This document shows positions 42,741 to 54,190 of a stretch of 64,000 bases of DNA, in pieces. Source of the DNA: Rhizophagus irregularis (Eukaryota > Glomeromycota > Glomeromycetes > Glomerales > Glomeraceae); NCBI RefSeq assembly GCF_026210795.1, contig NC_089453.1, positions 3,474,501-3,538,500 on the forward strand. Direction: 5' to 3'. Under the pieces are notes generated by a model. It had not been told where the DNA came from, searched no databases, and was given only the letters and a program-made list of their open reading frames with translations. The translations under genes were made by a program, and so were the position numbers. How positions within the stretch are numbered: position 1 is the first letter of the stretch; the number at the start of each line of letters is the position of its first letter.

Positions 42741-43195
42741 AACCTGTTTATAACAATTTTGTATACCTAGTTATTTTTCTTACTATATTCCTTCCCTTTG
42801 AATTCGCTTTTCTTTAGCTTTTTCCCATTTATTATTTGTGATCATGTGATTAAATAACCTAAATATTACTATTACTAAATAATCGAAATGTACCTATTTT
42901 TGTTTAGTTCTGTACGTCAATAATCATTTTCTAATATAATTTATGTAATTGGGATTCTATAGTTGATTGGTTATTAAATTCTATATTGGAGATCCGGCCT
43001 GTCTGCAATTATTTGGATTCTAAGTTTTATGATGAAGTTTTTGCCATTCTGTACCTCTTTGGTTGCCTGTTAAGGATTCGAGGGTGCTTTCCTTCTTTAC
43101 CTATTTTATTATTCATCAAAATGCCGAAATAGGACCCTGGATATCTAATATAAAGGTCATAATGGACTTTTGGCCAAAAACACCCCTTTTTGCTG

Positions 43196-43365
43196 AAACT
43201 CAAAAAATCGTTTTTTGTAAATATCTCAGCATCCAGTAATTCAATTTTAATGAACATTTTTTTATTTTGTAGCCCTCATTTAGCTCTACAATTTAAAAAA
43301 AAAGTTCATCAAAATTGGACCACTGGATGTCGAGATATTTACAAAAAACGATTTTTTGAGCCCTG
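43196..43365. repeat. Foldback element, imperfect inverted repeat
   Basis: Left arm GAAACTCAAAAAATCGTTTTTTGTAAATATCTC..TCCAGTAATTCAATTTT and right arm AAAATTGGACCACTGGAT..GAGATATTTACAAAAAACGATTTTTTGAG pair over about 55 bp around a 45-bp loop. The outer sequence also mirrors (TTGGCC / GGGCCAAT), so the full element may run from about 43165 to 43385. Confidence 0.65.
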
Positions 43366-43631
43366 AAAAATGGGCCAATCTGCCGAAAGTGTGACTTATG
43401 ACCTGTTTTGGAGATATCCGGGGTCCTGCCGAAATATGGTAAAAAAATATCATGTTAGGTGGCGCAGTAGATTGTAGTAGATTAATTTCGGCTGGCAGTA
43501 TACCATAATTTTGCCTGATCTTTTAGACATGTGATTCGAGGATCTAGCTTAGTATCATGATGGTGACTTGATAGTGTTCTGGAACTTCTGTAGAGCTGTC
43601 ATGAAACTAGTGAGGAACTATCTTGGAAGTG

Positions 43632-43901
43632 TTATGGAATACCAGTTTGGATGCCGTCATAATCATATGATACCGATGCCAATTTATCCTTTTCTGAATG
43701 TGGAGTAGATTGGGATGAAAGCTCTAGCTGAAGACGATTAATTTTAGCCTTTTCTTGTAATATGTATTGTTTATATTGCCAGATCTGAAATTCCCTTCTT
43801 AAAGGCAATATTGCAACAATAATTCTTATATATTCTTCAGAGCCTCCAACACTATTGTGTGCATGAATTAACTTGGAATAGGCTTTACTATCTAAATCCA
43901 T
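43632..43901 (-). CDS. Small hypothetical protein
   Basis: 89 residues, not recognised. Contains a helical, Gln/Lys-rich segment (QIWQYKQYILQEKAKINRLQLEL) that could form a coiled coil, and a Ser-rich C-terminus. No neighbours in operon-like spacing. The codon use is not obviously spurious, but expression is unproven. Confidence 0.4.
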   Translation of the reverse strand: MDLDSKAYSKLIHAHNSVGGSEEYIRIIVAILPLRREFQIWQYKQYILQEKAKINRLQLELSSQSTPHSEKDKLASVSYDYDGIQTGIP

Positions 43902-44482
43902 ATTAGTGTTTTGGTTGATTATAACAGAATATAACGATTTTATTGATTTATATTGTTTTTAGCAATTTTAGCCAATTTAGCAATAGTATACTCTAATAAA
44001 TATCAGATTCATTTTTATACGGATTTGCTGGTTAAACAGTTTAGCAGTTTTATTGATCTGTAGCTGATTTAGTGAGACTACACACTAGTAAACCCAAATT
44101 CGATTAGGATGACCGGCCAATCAGATTTCAGATTTTTTCTTTAGCCGGATAGCCTGAAAATGATTATAAATAAAATGCACATGTTCGAGATGATCGGCTA
44201 ATTTAATCATGTGGATTTTTACTAGAAATCTTATTGGGAGAAGTGTGACATTAATGTCACAACTAAACCAATGAAATCTGGCAAAGTTTTGGAACAGATT
44301 TATGGGTTATGACAATTTATATGCTGAAATGAAAACCAGAAACTTTATGATTTTTGCTCTGAGAGCCGTGACATTAGTGTTACACTACTTTACAAATAAA
44401 AAATCAAAAATGGCCGTAGCCAGTCCTGAAATGACCTTTTATTATCAAGAGTTACACAAAATACATGTAGCAGTAGTACTAT
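43902..44482. other. Intergenic with an 18-bp perfect palindrome
   Basis: Mostly featureless. TGTGACATTAATGTCACA (44247-44264) is a perfect palindrome. A similar TGTGACATTAAATGTCACA occurs at about 49889, upstream of CRN-B. Its role is unknown. Confidence 0.4.
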
Positions 44483-46952
44483 TTATTCGTTTAATCTAGC
44501 AATAAGAAAATCGACATCATCTGGGGATAGATTTAAGATTGTAGTAGCATTAAAAGACTTTAACCGTTCTATTGCTTCTATACCACCAACATTACTAAAA
44601 AGCCTGAAAACCTTTTTACCCTTTCCTTTCTTTTTCAAAGGTTAGTTTTGGTAAGCTTATCTTGTACAGAAATCTGATTCATAATTCTATCGTTAACTTT
44701 AGCATTAGATACATTCTCATTACAAGTTTTTTTAAAATGATCGAATAACTGCTTAGTGGTGAGATCCTCCAATTCCCTCTGTCATCAATTTACAGAGTTG
44801 CCATATCGAACGGGCATTCTCATGGTCAGACGAACGAACAATCGAACGAACGAACAATTAAACGAGCGAGCAATTAATCAACAACATAATTAACAAACAA
44901 CAAAATCAATGAACAATATACAACAACATTCTTGGTTCACAACATAAATAGCGTTAGTAATATAAAACGTTGAACGATATAAAATAAAATTTACTTCTCC
45001 AAATTTTTCCCCAAATTATATCCACTTTTACCTTTAATTTCAAACTTCGATAGCTCTCGCTACAAATTATTACTTTTCAAAAACATATATTTAATTCATC
45101 TTAAAATTTTCATTTGTTTAATTAAAATTAATTAAGCGAACATTAATTAAAGTTTAGGGCGAACCTATTACCTTTAATTAATATTAAACTTCATTAACAA
45201 ATAATTAAATGAAACTTATATTTTTATTGAGTTCTGTGGATGAGAACTATGGAATTACTTTGAATTCCGTTCTCTATTTATACAAATTTTACGCTACTTT
45301 CTATTCTATCTATATACTATCTTTTATGTTCTTTTACATTTTATCTTTGAACTATCTTTCTATTATGCTATCTATATTTTAAATACGCTATCTTTTAATA
45401 TGCTATCTTTTAATATGCTATCTTTTTATATATGTTCTTTTTAATATATTATCTTTTACGTTCCATCTTTATACTATCTTTTTATATTATCTTTTATATT
45501 ATTTTGTGTTCTTTAATCTTTCTGACATTATTTTATATGTTCTTTTAATCTGCTTTATGTGTTTTACTTATAATCTATCTTTTGTGGCTTATAATTATTC
45601 TTTCTTATTGCTCTTATTGTTAAAGATTGCTAAGCCGCAATTGATCGATTCTATTTATCCTATTGGTTCTTTGTCAATCATTTGATAAATATTACATCAT
45701 GTAGATCATTACTCTTCCTAAATGTTTATCCTTTTCGGCTAATTATTTATCCATCCACGCCAATTCATAATTAATTTGTTCGTTCTTAATATTTGGCAAT
45801 TACATTTGGTGGTTGAATTTTATCATCTTTTCGCGCTTGATATTCGACCGTTTACAGTGGCTTGGCCAAAAATATAATAGCATCGAAGCAAATCATGAGT
45901 GGTTCTTCGAAGATTGTCTTCAGCAGTACCAATCTTATTATATAAATTGAGAAAATCAAGCGAGTTTACGTCCATCTTAGAGACACTTAACTGCAAAGTG
46001 ATGAGGGGGTCTCGAGAGAGACCATCTTCTAGGGACTCAGGAGAAGTCAACTCCATAATTAGTTTTTTCAATGTAGGAGAATCATTTCGATCAATCTGCT
46101 TTCTGGTCTACTTCGCTTTTTTATTTGAATCTTTTTCAGAAGCAAATTCGCTAAAACATTTTTTCTGTGCAGTATTTGAACTCTGCTTTGTTGGAGTTTC
46201 CAAATCATCAATTTCCATATCAGTTGATGGACATATAGGACACAACTTTCGTGGATTGTCAATACAGTTGTAATGGACAATATGCTTGCTGGTTAAATAT
46301 ACGAGCGGTTTCGGAGGACCTTGAGGTTGAGGGGAGATTCAAAGAAAGCCTAAAGGAGGGAGGGACGAAGAAAGGTCTTCAGAACATTTAGCGCATCTCA
46401 AAGCACTTTTGACTTGCTGAGTTGCTGTACCCTCGATCCCTCCCATCTGTATAGGTGGTGAAGATAGGGTAAACGTTCCCATTAAGTTGGATAAAGGTGA
46501 AATTCCACTTGATTGAAAGGTCACTTTGGGATCAGGTATTGGCAAATTGGAAACAATACCAAGGGCATCAGCTTGATCTAAGATGTCCACGTTCTTTCCA
46601 CAGCCAGAGGCTGGACATGCACTTGAAGTGCCAAGAAAAAGTTTTTTTTCAATACAAAGTCTGTGAAAAATATGCCTGCAAGTGAGGTATGAGAACACCT
46701 TGAGAGAGACATTAAAATATCATTGCCACATTTGGAGCATGAATCTAGTTCTGGAAACTCAATATCTCCAACAGTTTCATCATCGAGACTTTTGAGGATA
46801 TTATATCCAAGGTTTTTAAGATTAACAAGAGAGGGTCTCTCAGATTCCGAAATACTGCACTTATCTCTACTTTGTGTGTTACCGATTGGGCTAATATTGA
46901 TTTTATCAACAGTGGTCGCTTCCGTATTAACTGAGCTTTCTTGATTCTCCAT
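44483..46952 (-). pseudogene. RING-type zinc protein with conserved C-terminal domain, split by a solo LTR
   Basis: Starts MENQESSVNTEA (46952). CSKCGND begins a RING-like cluster, then a one-base frameshift near 46700 leads to LTCRHIFHRLCIE..CPASGCGK. A further frame change and a TAG near 46110 follow. The acidic middle leads into a domain with LRRTTHDLLRCYYIFGQA. The frame then continues exactly across the solo LTR (44760-45856) into TKQLFDHFKKTC, provided one 4-bp duplication is removed. After another frameshift near 44645 it ends VFRLFSNVGGIEAIERLKSF..LIARLNE at TAA 44483-44485. A related C-terminal domain is in the 50.6-52.3 kb gene. Its function is unknown; the RING part suggests a ubiquitin-ligase-like ancestor. 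Confidence 0.65.
44760..45856 (-). mobile_element. Solo LTR of the Ty3 family with 4-bp TSD
   Basis: 1,097 bp, the inverted counterpart of the LTR at 24672-25787. In its own orientation it begins TGTAAACGGTCGAATATC and ends GGATCTCA. GTGG flanks both sides (44756-44759 and 45857-45860). No internal Ty3 sequence remains, so it arose by LTR-LTR recombination after insertion into the RING gene. Confidence 0.92.
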
Positions 46953-47194
46953 ACCTGCCCACTTATCATCACTCTCATGGTCAGCTATTTGCTGGCTAAA
47001 GCTAAAGACGGGTTTTTATATCACTTGTAAATTTCGCAGGAGAAAACATTCCCTTTGGGATTAATTTTCACCAGCAATTACGCACTACATTTCGTCATTT
47101 GTTAATCCCTCTGCAAATCAATAAAAAAATGACGAAGGATTAGCATACACATCCCCAAATCTCATATGCAAAATATTAATTGCCAAAAAAACTA
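46953..47194. other. Spacer upstream of the RING gene
   Basis: Nothing recognised apart from the promoter region expected for the minus-strand RING gene. Confidence 0.35.
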
Positions 47195-47378
47195 CAGTCA
47201 AATTTTTATATAACGATATGTCAGGACTCATAAGAAAAAATTTAAAAAATATCGTTATATCAAATTATACCGATATTTATATGTCCTTACATATAGTGGG
47301 AATGTAAAATTTTATCGGTATATCAAGTTTTTAATAATGTATCGGTATATCGAATATTGGTATATCAAATTCTGACTG
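47195..47378. mobile_element. MITE, family B-like copy 2
   Basis: 184 bp, TIRs CAGTCAAATTTTTATATAAC / TATATCAAATTCTGACTG, flanked by TA (47193-47194 and 47379-47380). The interior has repeated ATCGGTATATC motifs. From 47380 to 47810 nothing further is recognised. Confidence 0.75.
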
Positions 47379-47810
47379 TATCTATATTCGAAAATTGTTT
47401 TGTTAGTATGATACTGAAGACATGGCATGCAAAAATTAAATCCAAATTGAGTTGAAAAAAATAATGGAATATGTATGTAAATCAGCCTGACCATTTGGGG
47501 TTATGCTCTGACAAAAGCATAGCAATTGTTAGGTAAGACCGATTATCTGAAATGCGCAGTACGATATTGGAAAGATTCTTGTCGAAGGAATAGGAGTACG
47601 AATCACGAATTACTTTATTATTCCGTTACCCACATACAGTAAAAAAAATTCAGTAATAAAGCTTTATTGTTATGCAATTAGTTATACAGCAAATATAATT
47701 AATTTTTTACATAGATTGTGATCTAATTATTTGTTATGATTGAAAAAATGCAGAGAATTCTAAATTTCTAAAAGTATATAAGTATAGCTAGTAAATTATC
47801 ATGATAAACT

Positions 47811-49715
47811 TTAGATTGATGTAGTACTATTATTGATCCATGTGTGTTTAAGTGCCTCCTCCGCTGTCAAATTTTTTGATTTCAATTGATTCACAAAATC
47901 TTTTCCACCAGCTGTCATCAAATCATTATACTTTTCTAGCATCTTTCCCAGCTGGTACATTTCTGATAAGTATACATAGTGGCCAGATTTCGTGAGCGTA
48001 TTTGCATCCCAGCCATTCAAATTTTCACCAGGCTTTTGTTTGTTCATGCCTCCATGCTCGAAATCAATGAGGACATATCTAAAGTTGTCATGATGTTCAG
48101 GAACGAACACGATGTTTGGTATCCGGATATCACGATGAACGTATCTTCCTGCATGTAATCTGGCTAGCCCGGTGAGAACACATTTCGTCATTTCCCGTAC
48201 GTCATTCTCATTATTCAGTTTGCAAGGGATACCTTGAGTTGTCATTTTAACTTTATACATTCTTTGATCTTGGATAAAGAGAGGGTCTTCCTTGATCTGG
48301 ACAAGCCCGGGTAACCTTTAGCATGTTTATACATTGATGTTAAGAATCTTACACGAGACTGCAGATGTTGTGTGTATGGAAGATCAACTTCTGGGACCAA
48401 CTTTACGACTGAATTAGCAAAAAATGTGATATATGAGTGTCCTAACTTCTGTTTCTTTCCGAGAGGTATGATCATGTCGGTAATGTTGTCACTTATTGTT
48501 AACATGATGCGCGCAATATTTACAGTCGTGCGGAGAATAGTAATTCGATCCACAAGGTTGATAGAATTAAGTACACCGGTAAGTGGCATTAGTTGGTTTG
48601 GATTTTTCACAGTTTCTTTTGAGCCATCAATTGCATAGAATTGCACATTCGATCCTGCTGCAGCATAGCAGATCAAAAATTTAATATTACCGAAGAATAT
48701 AGGATCAAGTACATTGAACTTCTCTACTAATTCAATTCTTGCTGTGTCAAAATCACCAACATTTGCCTTCTCTTCACCCTTAAAAATAAGTAATTTTTTT
48801 ATCCAGCATAGAAAATTGGGCCTTTGCGTACCTTTCGTAGTTGATCCTGAATCTGATTTATCCCGATCAATATCAATAGGTAAAGACCCTCCAAGGTATT
48901 TATTAAAATTTTCGAGTGGGATTCTAATCATGGAATCTATCGGATGGTGTAACATGCTCTCAGATTTGCCTGAGAATTTCGTATCAATTGTAAACAGATT
49001 GCTGTTGATCTTCGCAATAGCACTTCGTCGTTCTCCTTGTGTTGTGCAGACATAATTGCTTATATCAGGAAACATTATCTCCTCATCCGAAGTTACAGGC
49101 AGTTTTCGTAGAAGCGGTGCATCAATAAGAGTTTTAAGTTCTTCTACTTTATTTGGGATAATGTCGAATTTTTTTAAAAGCTCTTTGCAGATTATGCCAC
49201 TTCTGTCAACGAACACTGATGCATCGAGTTGCTCTACAATAACGCGAATGTGTTTTTTGGGCGGGTTTGACGATAAGAAGCAGGAAAGAAAAGCACAAGA
49301 ATAAGTAAGTATTCGGTATTATTGGCGAATATAACAGAGGAGAAGAAAAAAATTATGTTATATCGCGTTGACTAAAAATTATTGACTCACCGATGGCAAC
49401 AGGAACTTTAACGATAACTCGAATGTTATTATCTTGAACTCCATAGAATGTGTTGCCAACTTTTTGCGATGCGATTTTTATTTCATTTTCAACAGTCATT
49501 AAATCATCAGGGGTGTTGCTCTCCAACTGACTTTCCTCAACATTAACATTCCATAAACAAAGGTTTTTAGCTTTTACGTTGTCAGGTACATTAATCTTCT
49601 CAAAGATAGCTTTCTTTAGATCAAAAATAGAATTATTATTTCCAATGGTAATGGAGAAGGAATTACTTCTGTATTCGAGACACCAAAGGGTAATAGGCGT
49701 ACTATCAGTAGACAT
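47811..49715 (-). pseudogene. CRN-B: Crinkler with nuclease-like and protein-kinase domains, frameshifted
   Basis: Exon 1 (49715-49391) is the CRN header: ITLWCLEYRSNSFSITIGN, DLKKAIFEKINVP, LCLWNVNV and NIRVIVKVPV. A donor GTGAGT at 49390 pairs best with TTGTAG ending at 49229 (162-nt intron). Exon 2 has a region like the PD-(D/E)XK fold, RPNFL followed by LIFKGEEK, with Asn where the catalytic Asp is expected. A kinase N-lobe (SVVKLV) follows. After a one-base frameshift near 48310 comes the C-lobe with HRDIRIPN and LIDFEHGG; DFG is replaced by DFE. It ends at TAA 47811. A toxin-type effector by family; the altered nuclease and Mg-binding motifs suggest reduced or no enzymatic activity even before the frameshift. 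Confidence 0.8.
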
Positions 49716-50012
49716 TTTTACTGTTATTTTATATCACAACGATAAATGAGGAAAGAAAAGAATTTTTTTTGCAGAATTGGGAAACGAGTTAGTTTTATAG
49801 AGGGATCACAGATCTGATCAGTGATGCAATCAATTTTAATATGGGCGCAGACACGCAGTAGTCAGAATTCAGTCATATGATTTTTATTCTGTGACATTAA
49901 ATGTCACAACTACGCAACCAGTTTATGCGAAGGAGCATGACAAGTTTGTCACAATAAAGTTATAGGCTACTAATTATTTGGAACATTACTCCGCAACAAA
50001 ATTACATGATCA
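49716..50012. other. CRN-B upstream region
   Basis: Putative promoter of CRN-B. Holds the near-palindrome TGTGACATTAAATGTCACA (about 49889) and a nearby GACAAGTTTGTCAC. No TATA position can be assigned with confidence. Confidence 0.35.
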
Positions 50013-50400
50013 CTATGCTACAATTGTGAACTTGAGTTTATTGCTTGAAGTGTTGCTGGCAAGACAATATTCCAACTTATCTTGGGAATACAATTTCACT
50101 AATTCAGGATCATAAGGGAACTGATTCCCATTTTCGCAGTACCATGAGCCATGTAATCCATAATTCCCATATTTTCCATCACAAATAGGACATAGTGAGC
50201 TCCACGGCTGAGGTAATGCAAAATTATAATTATCAATCCCTCTGAAACTATTTTGGAATTTCAAGTATGGGAAGTACTCTAAGACGGATTTGATAATTAA
50301 TTCTGGATCGGGTCTGACTTCAAAAGTTATAGGCCCTTTTTCTGGCTTCGAATTTATAACTTCACTCTGTTTTGATTTATGTACTTCTGTTAGTTGTCAT
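50013..50400 (-). pseudogene. Zinc-binding protein fragment (CPIC...)
   Basis: The frame reads from about 50400 through PELIIKSVLEYFPYL to a conserved block with SLCPICDGKYGNYGLHGSWYC and ends at TAG 50013. The Cys pair plus His/Cys suggests a zinc-binding knuckle. The same type of module (CPLCKLGHDDEE) occurs in the adjacent frame 50842-50642, so this may be the 3' part of the same broken gene. Function unknown. Confidence 0.45.
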
Positions 50401-50641
50401 GGCTCATTTCCAGTTTGTTTTTTATATCTTTTGTATAATTTGGAACGAATCTTATCCGTCAAAACGCTTGGTAATCCACTTAATTTGGCATGCCAGTCTA
50501 GATATTTAGGGTTAGTATTTTATCAAACTCAGTCATTTTCCTTTTTATATGACTGCAAACAATTTAAATCCCTTTTCTCGTATAGACCTATTCATTCGAA
50601 AAAAAAGATTAAAATTCCCAGACGATCCCAGAGGGATCAGA

Positions 50642-52293
50642 TTATGCAACTATCTCAATTTCATGCTGTTCACATTTAATAAAGTAAGATCTGGTATTAT
50701 ACGTACCTTCTATTTCTTCATCATCATGACCTAATTTGCATAATGGACAGATGTAGTCCCTGCATGTTGTCTCATCAGTAATCCCATAATAGTCTAAATT
50801 TTCAATACTACATTCTCTATATAGATTAGGATATTGATCCAATATCTTGTTGCGAAAATAGGAATGATCGGGCTTAGATTAGGATGCAGATGATACACTT
50901 GCCGATGTACTCATTTCATCCTTAATCTGATCGTTCCTTGAGGGAACAGTTTTCAAAGTCACATGACACTGATGATCACTAATATATTTTTTTACTTGAT
51001 CTATAACATTTTGGATTTGTGCATTAGTTAGTTTCGAAATCTCAGTTGCGCTATATGAGACCAACTTGATTTTGTCTATTCCAACTCCATTTTTTCCAAA
51101 TAACGTGAGGTGTTTTCTAGCCTTAAGAGTTTCCTAGCGCAAGTTATCTTGTGTGATTTTAGCAGGAAGAAATGGTTTCATTTCCTTGTAAATCTTTGAT
51201 TTTGCCGTTTTATCTTTGATTCTACCATTAACAGTAAGAGCATCTACCCTGCTCTCGAATTCAAGTGAATAATTATACCAGTCTAAGATTTCCTGCTGAC
51301 CAGACTTTATTGCTGTATCGAATAGATAGGACAAGTGTTGGGCAGAACCTGAAATCATATTCTCTGATCCATTGCAAGAGGAATTAGCATTGGTAGAGCT
51401 GATATTGTCATCACTGGATATGGGTAAACAGATGTCAAAGGTACCACACAGCTCTTGTATTAGACCCTGTTCTATGATTTGATTTTTATCTAACGATTCC
51501 TGCTCATCATCTTGCTCCATGGATACTTCGAGATCTGGCTTAACTGAAGACACATGACTCTGATCGTTCCCTGAGGGAACGGTTTTTTCGAACTCTTCCA
51601 AAATTTCTAAACTCATCCGATGCGCATCCTCATATGAATTTTCAGGATACCTGTTAACTACTTTTATATCATGCATCACTTTCGAATTCACCGTGGGAAT
51701 TTCTTCCTGAGGGTATCTGCAATGACCAATTGAGGAGCAACCACCACAGTTTCTGATACATAAGCAGTATCGGAGATGCTGTCCTGGTTAGCCAATTTAC
51801 GTAAAAATTTCTTCTCCTTATTGCGTTGCTTTATTTCACTACTAACGATTTTCTTATGAGCCTCAAGCAAGAAACTATCCATATCTTTCTCTTCCAACGA
51901 TGTGCCATTAAGGCGCTTCGCAGAGTTGGCAGGTACTGTTGCCACCAATTCTTGCTTATTATAGCAAACCTCTTCAGGAAAGGAATTATCTGTTTCCACA
52001 TCCACCAATGGTTTCTCATGATACTCCGCAACTGAATTAAAGTTAGATGTACTATTGTCAGAAGGATTATCATTATACAACTGCTCTTCCACTGGTAAGG
52101 AAGCCTGTTCCACTATCGCAAGTCTGGTCTCAAGCTCCTTATTTTTTTGCTCCAGTTCCTCAACTCTAACATCGCGTCTAGTATTCTCCTCCATAATCCG
52201 CTTTAAAAGTTCAGCTTTTTCTGCTTCAAGCTCGGCATTCTTAGCCTCAAGTTCAACGATACGCTGTTTCAATACTTCAAGCTCAGATGACAT
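50642..52293 (-). pseudogene. Coiled-coil protein with accessory C-terminal domain and zinc module, several stops
   Basis: Begins MSSELEVLKQRIVELEAKNA, a heptad-rich coiled coil of about 65 residues. Then come a Ser/Asp-rich middle and, after a one-base shift near 51710, a helical domain (LFDTAIKSGQQEILDWYNYSLEFE, KIYKEMKPFLP). A single TAG at 51134-51136 sits where a Lys/Arg would be expected. The frame continues ARKHLTLFG..VGIDKIKLVSYSATEISKLT to TAG 50879, then KPDHSYFRNKILDQYPNLYREC, YYGITDETTC and CPLCKLGHDDEE to 50642. The C-terminal domain resembles that of the RING gene at 44.5-47 kb. Two near-repeats encode TVPSGNDQ / TVPSRNDQ. Function unknown. Confidence 0.6.
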
Positions 52294-52671
52294 GATTGAT
52301 AAATTTTATACAAGAAGTGAAATATTCAAAAGTTAGTTAGTATATATATACATAGAGACTGTCATTTTACCAAGAGAAATAGGTTATAAAGTCACCAGAT
52401 TTCTGAGACCGCGCGGTTCCAGAAAAATGCCAAGAAAAAAATATTTTATTAATACATACGAAAAATAAATACAAATGTTCGGGACATTGCCCGTGATACA
52501 TGACGCTTCTATATAAATGTCTAATGTATATCCCTACAGTCTAACTAACCACCTGACATTGAAATTCGCCCCTCATTCTTTACGAAATGTCTGTAAAATA
52601 CATGATTATTAATTATAAAAAACTAGGATTACAAGTAATTATTGTACAGGAATTTGTAAAATAATAAATTC
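52294..52671. other. Intergenic, nothing recognised
   Basis: Spacer between the coiled-coil gene and the 3' end of CRN-C. No ORF or repeat of note. Confidence 0.4.
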
Positions 52672-54190
52672 TTACACAATATATCCATCTAGCAATTGAG
52701 ATAATTTGAGCTGTTCCTCGTCAAAAAGCTTTCTCTTCTTTTTTGTATCCTCCCGGCTTGCCATCCCAAAGTCAATCAGGTATAGGGCACCTTTATCATT
52801 AATTAAGATATTTTCCTCCCGAATATCATTGTGGAGGATACCATGCTTGTGGATTGCTTCTAATCCCTTAATAGCCCTTGACTTTTGCTGTTCCGTTATT
52901 TTTTGGTCGCTCAACATAGTGCCAACAATGGTTAAGCCGATAACGAAGCTCATGCCTCCTCCATAATATCCATAACAGACCAGCTTTGGGATATACTTGC
53001 CTTGAATATCAGCTAGATCTTTGTACATCTCTACTTCCTTCTGCATTTCTTTCAGAACATACGATGGAGCCTTCGACAAGTCTACGCTCTTCAGAGCAAT
53101 TGTATCACCACAAAACTCGCATAGGAGCGTTTTACCACTTCGTCCTTCACCTAGTATGCCCTTAAACTTGAAGTCTGCGAAGCTAAACTTTTGCTGGTTT
53201 ACTGGGACGTTAGAAGATGATTGTTGATTCGAAAAGATGCTGGAAGCCTGATTAGTTAATGAAGAGCTGGATGAAGATTTTGAGTTTGATCGAAGAGTAC
53301 GTGAATTATTATCCCCTTGAGCCGGCACTAGTACTTGAAGTTTAGGAGAGTTGGGATTCTCTTTCGCCTGTCGAGTTAGATAAGTATATGCCTTGAGTAC
53401 GGGTGGAGATTCAGATTCCAGTGAAAGGGTTTTTGAGATCCAGAGCTTCGTGTGTTCTCGGCATAGAAACCAGTGATTATCATAAGTGGTAAGAATACCG
53501 TATTTAAGTTCATTTTCTCCCATATAATTATAGATTTGTTGAATTACATCCTTGCCCTTACTCGTATTATAAAACTCGGGAAATGTCTGTTCACCCATGT
53601 CTTCTAAAACATGCTTTCTTTTTGCCTCAATCACCAAGATCAATGAACCCACGAGATGACAGGTGAAGTCCGGTATGCCAGGAGAATTAGGTGGACGTTT
53701 TGAAAAATTATAATCTGGTCCCATAAGCCTATTTAACACCAAACAAATATTGGCATCAATAGCAAAATGAACATCCTCCTCATTATCTACCACTTTATCT
53801 GGAATAAATTGTGGCCTCTCGATAGTACTCGACCCGTATCCGGATCAATCTGGATTGATCCGGATTTTTTTTTTCGGATATCCGGATTTCTACGGGTTTC
53901 ATCCGGATTATAAACCGGATGAAAAATATCTGGTTGGACTCGGAATCCGGATGAAATTTTTTTTTTTTTTAATAATAATAATTTTGCTGATCCATAACAT
54001 TCTATATCTAAATGATATTATGGATAATTTTTTTTATTAAAATTTATTAGTTATATTAAACTTTTTAATACAGTAAGTTTAAGAAGATTTTTCAATTATA
54101 ATTTATTTATTGAAGTTTGTATCAGATTTATTTATTTAAATTTATATATTAACAAATAACAAATAATTGTAGATAAAAATTATTATTTAT

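Noticed and set aside
24672..45856. The two LTR copies as a pair bounding one 21-kb element
   Set aside because: They are in opposite orientation, and the distal copy has its own 4-bp duplication, so it is a separate solo LTR.
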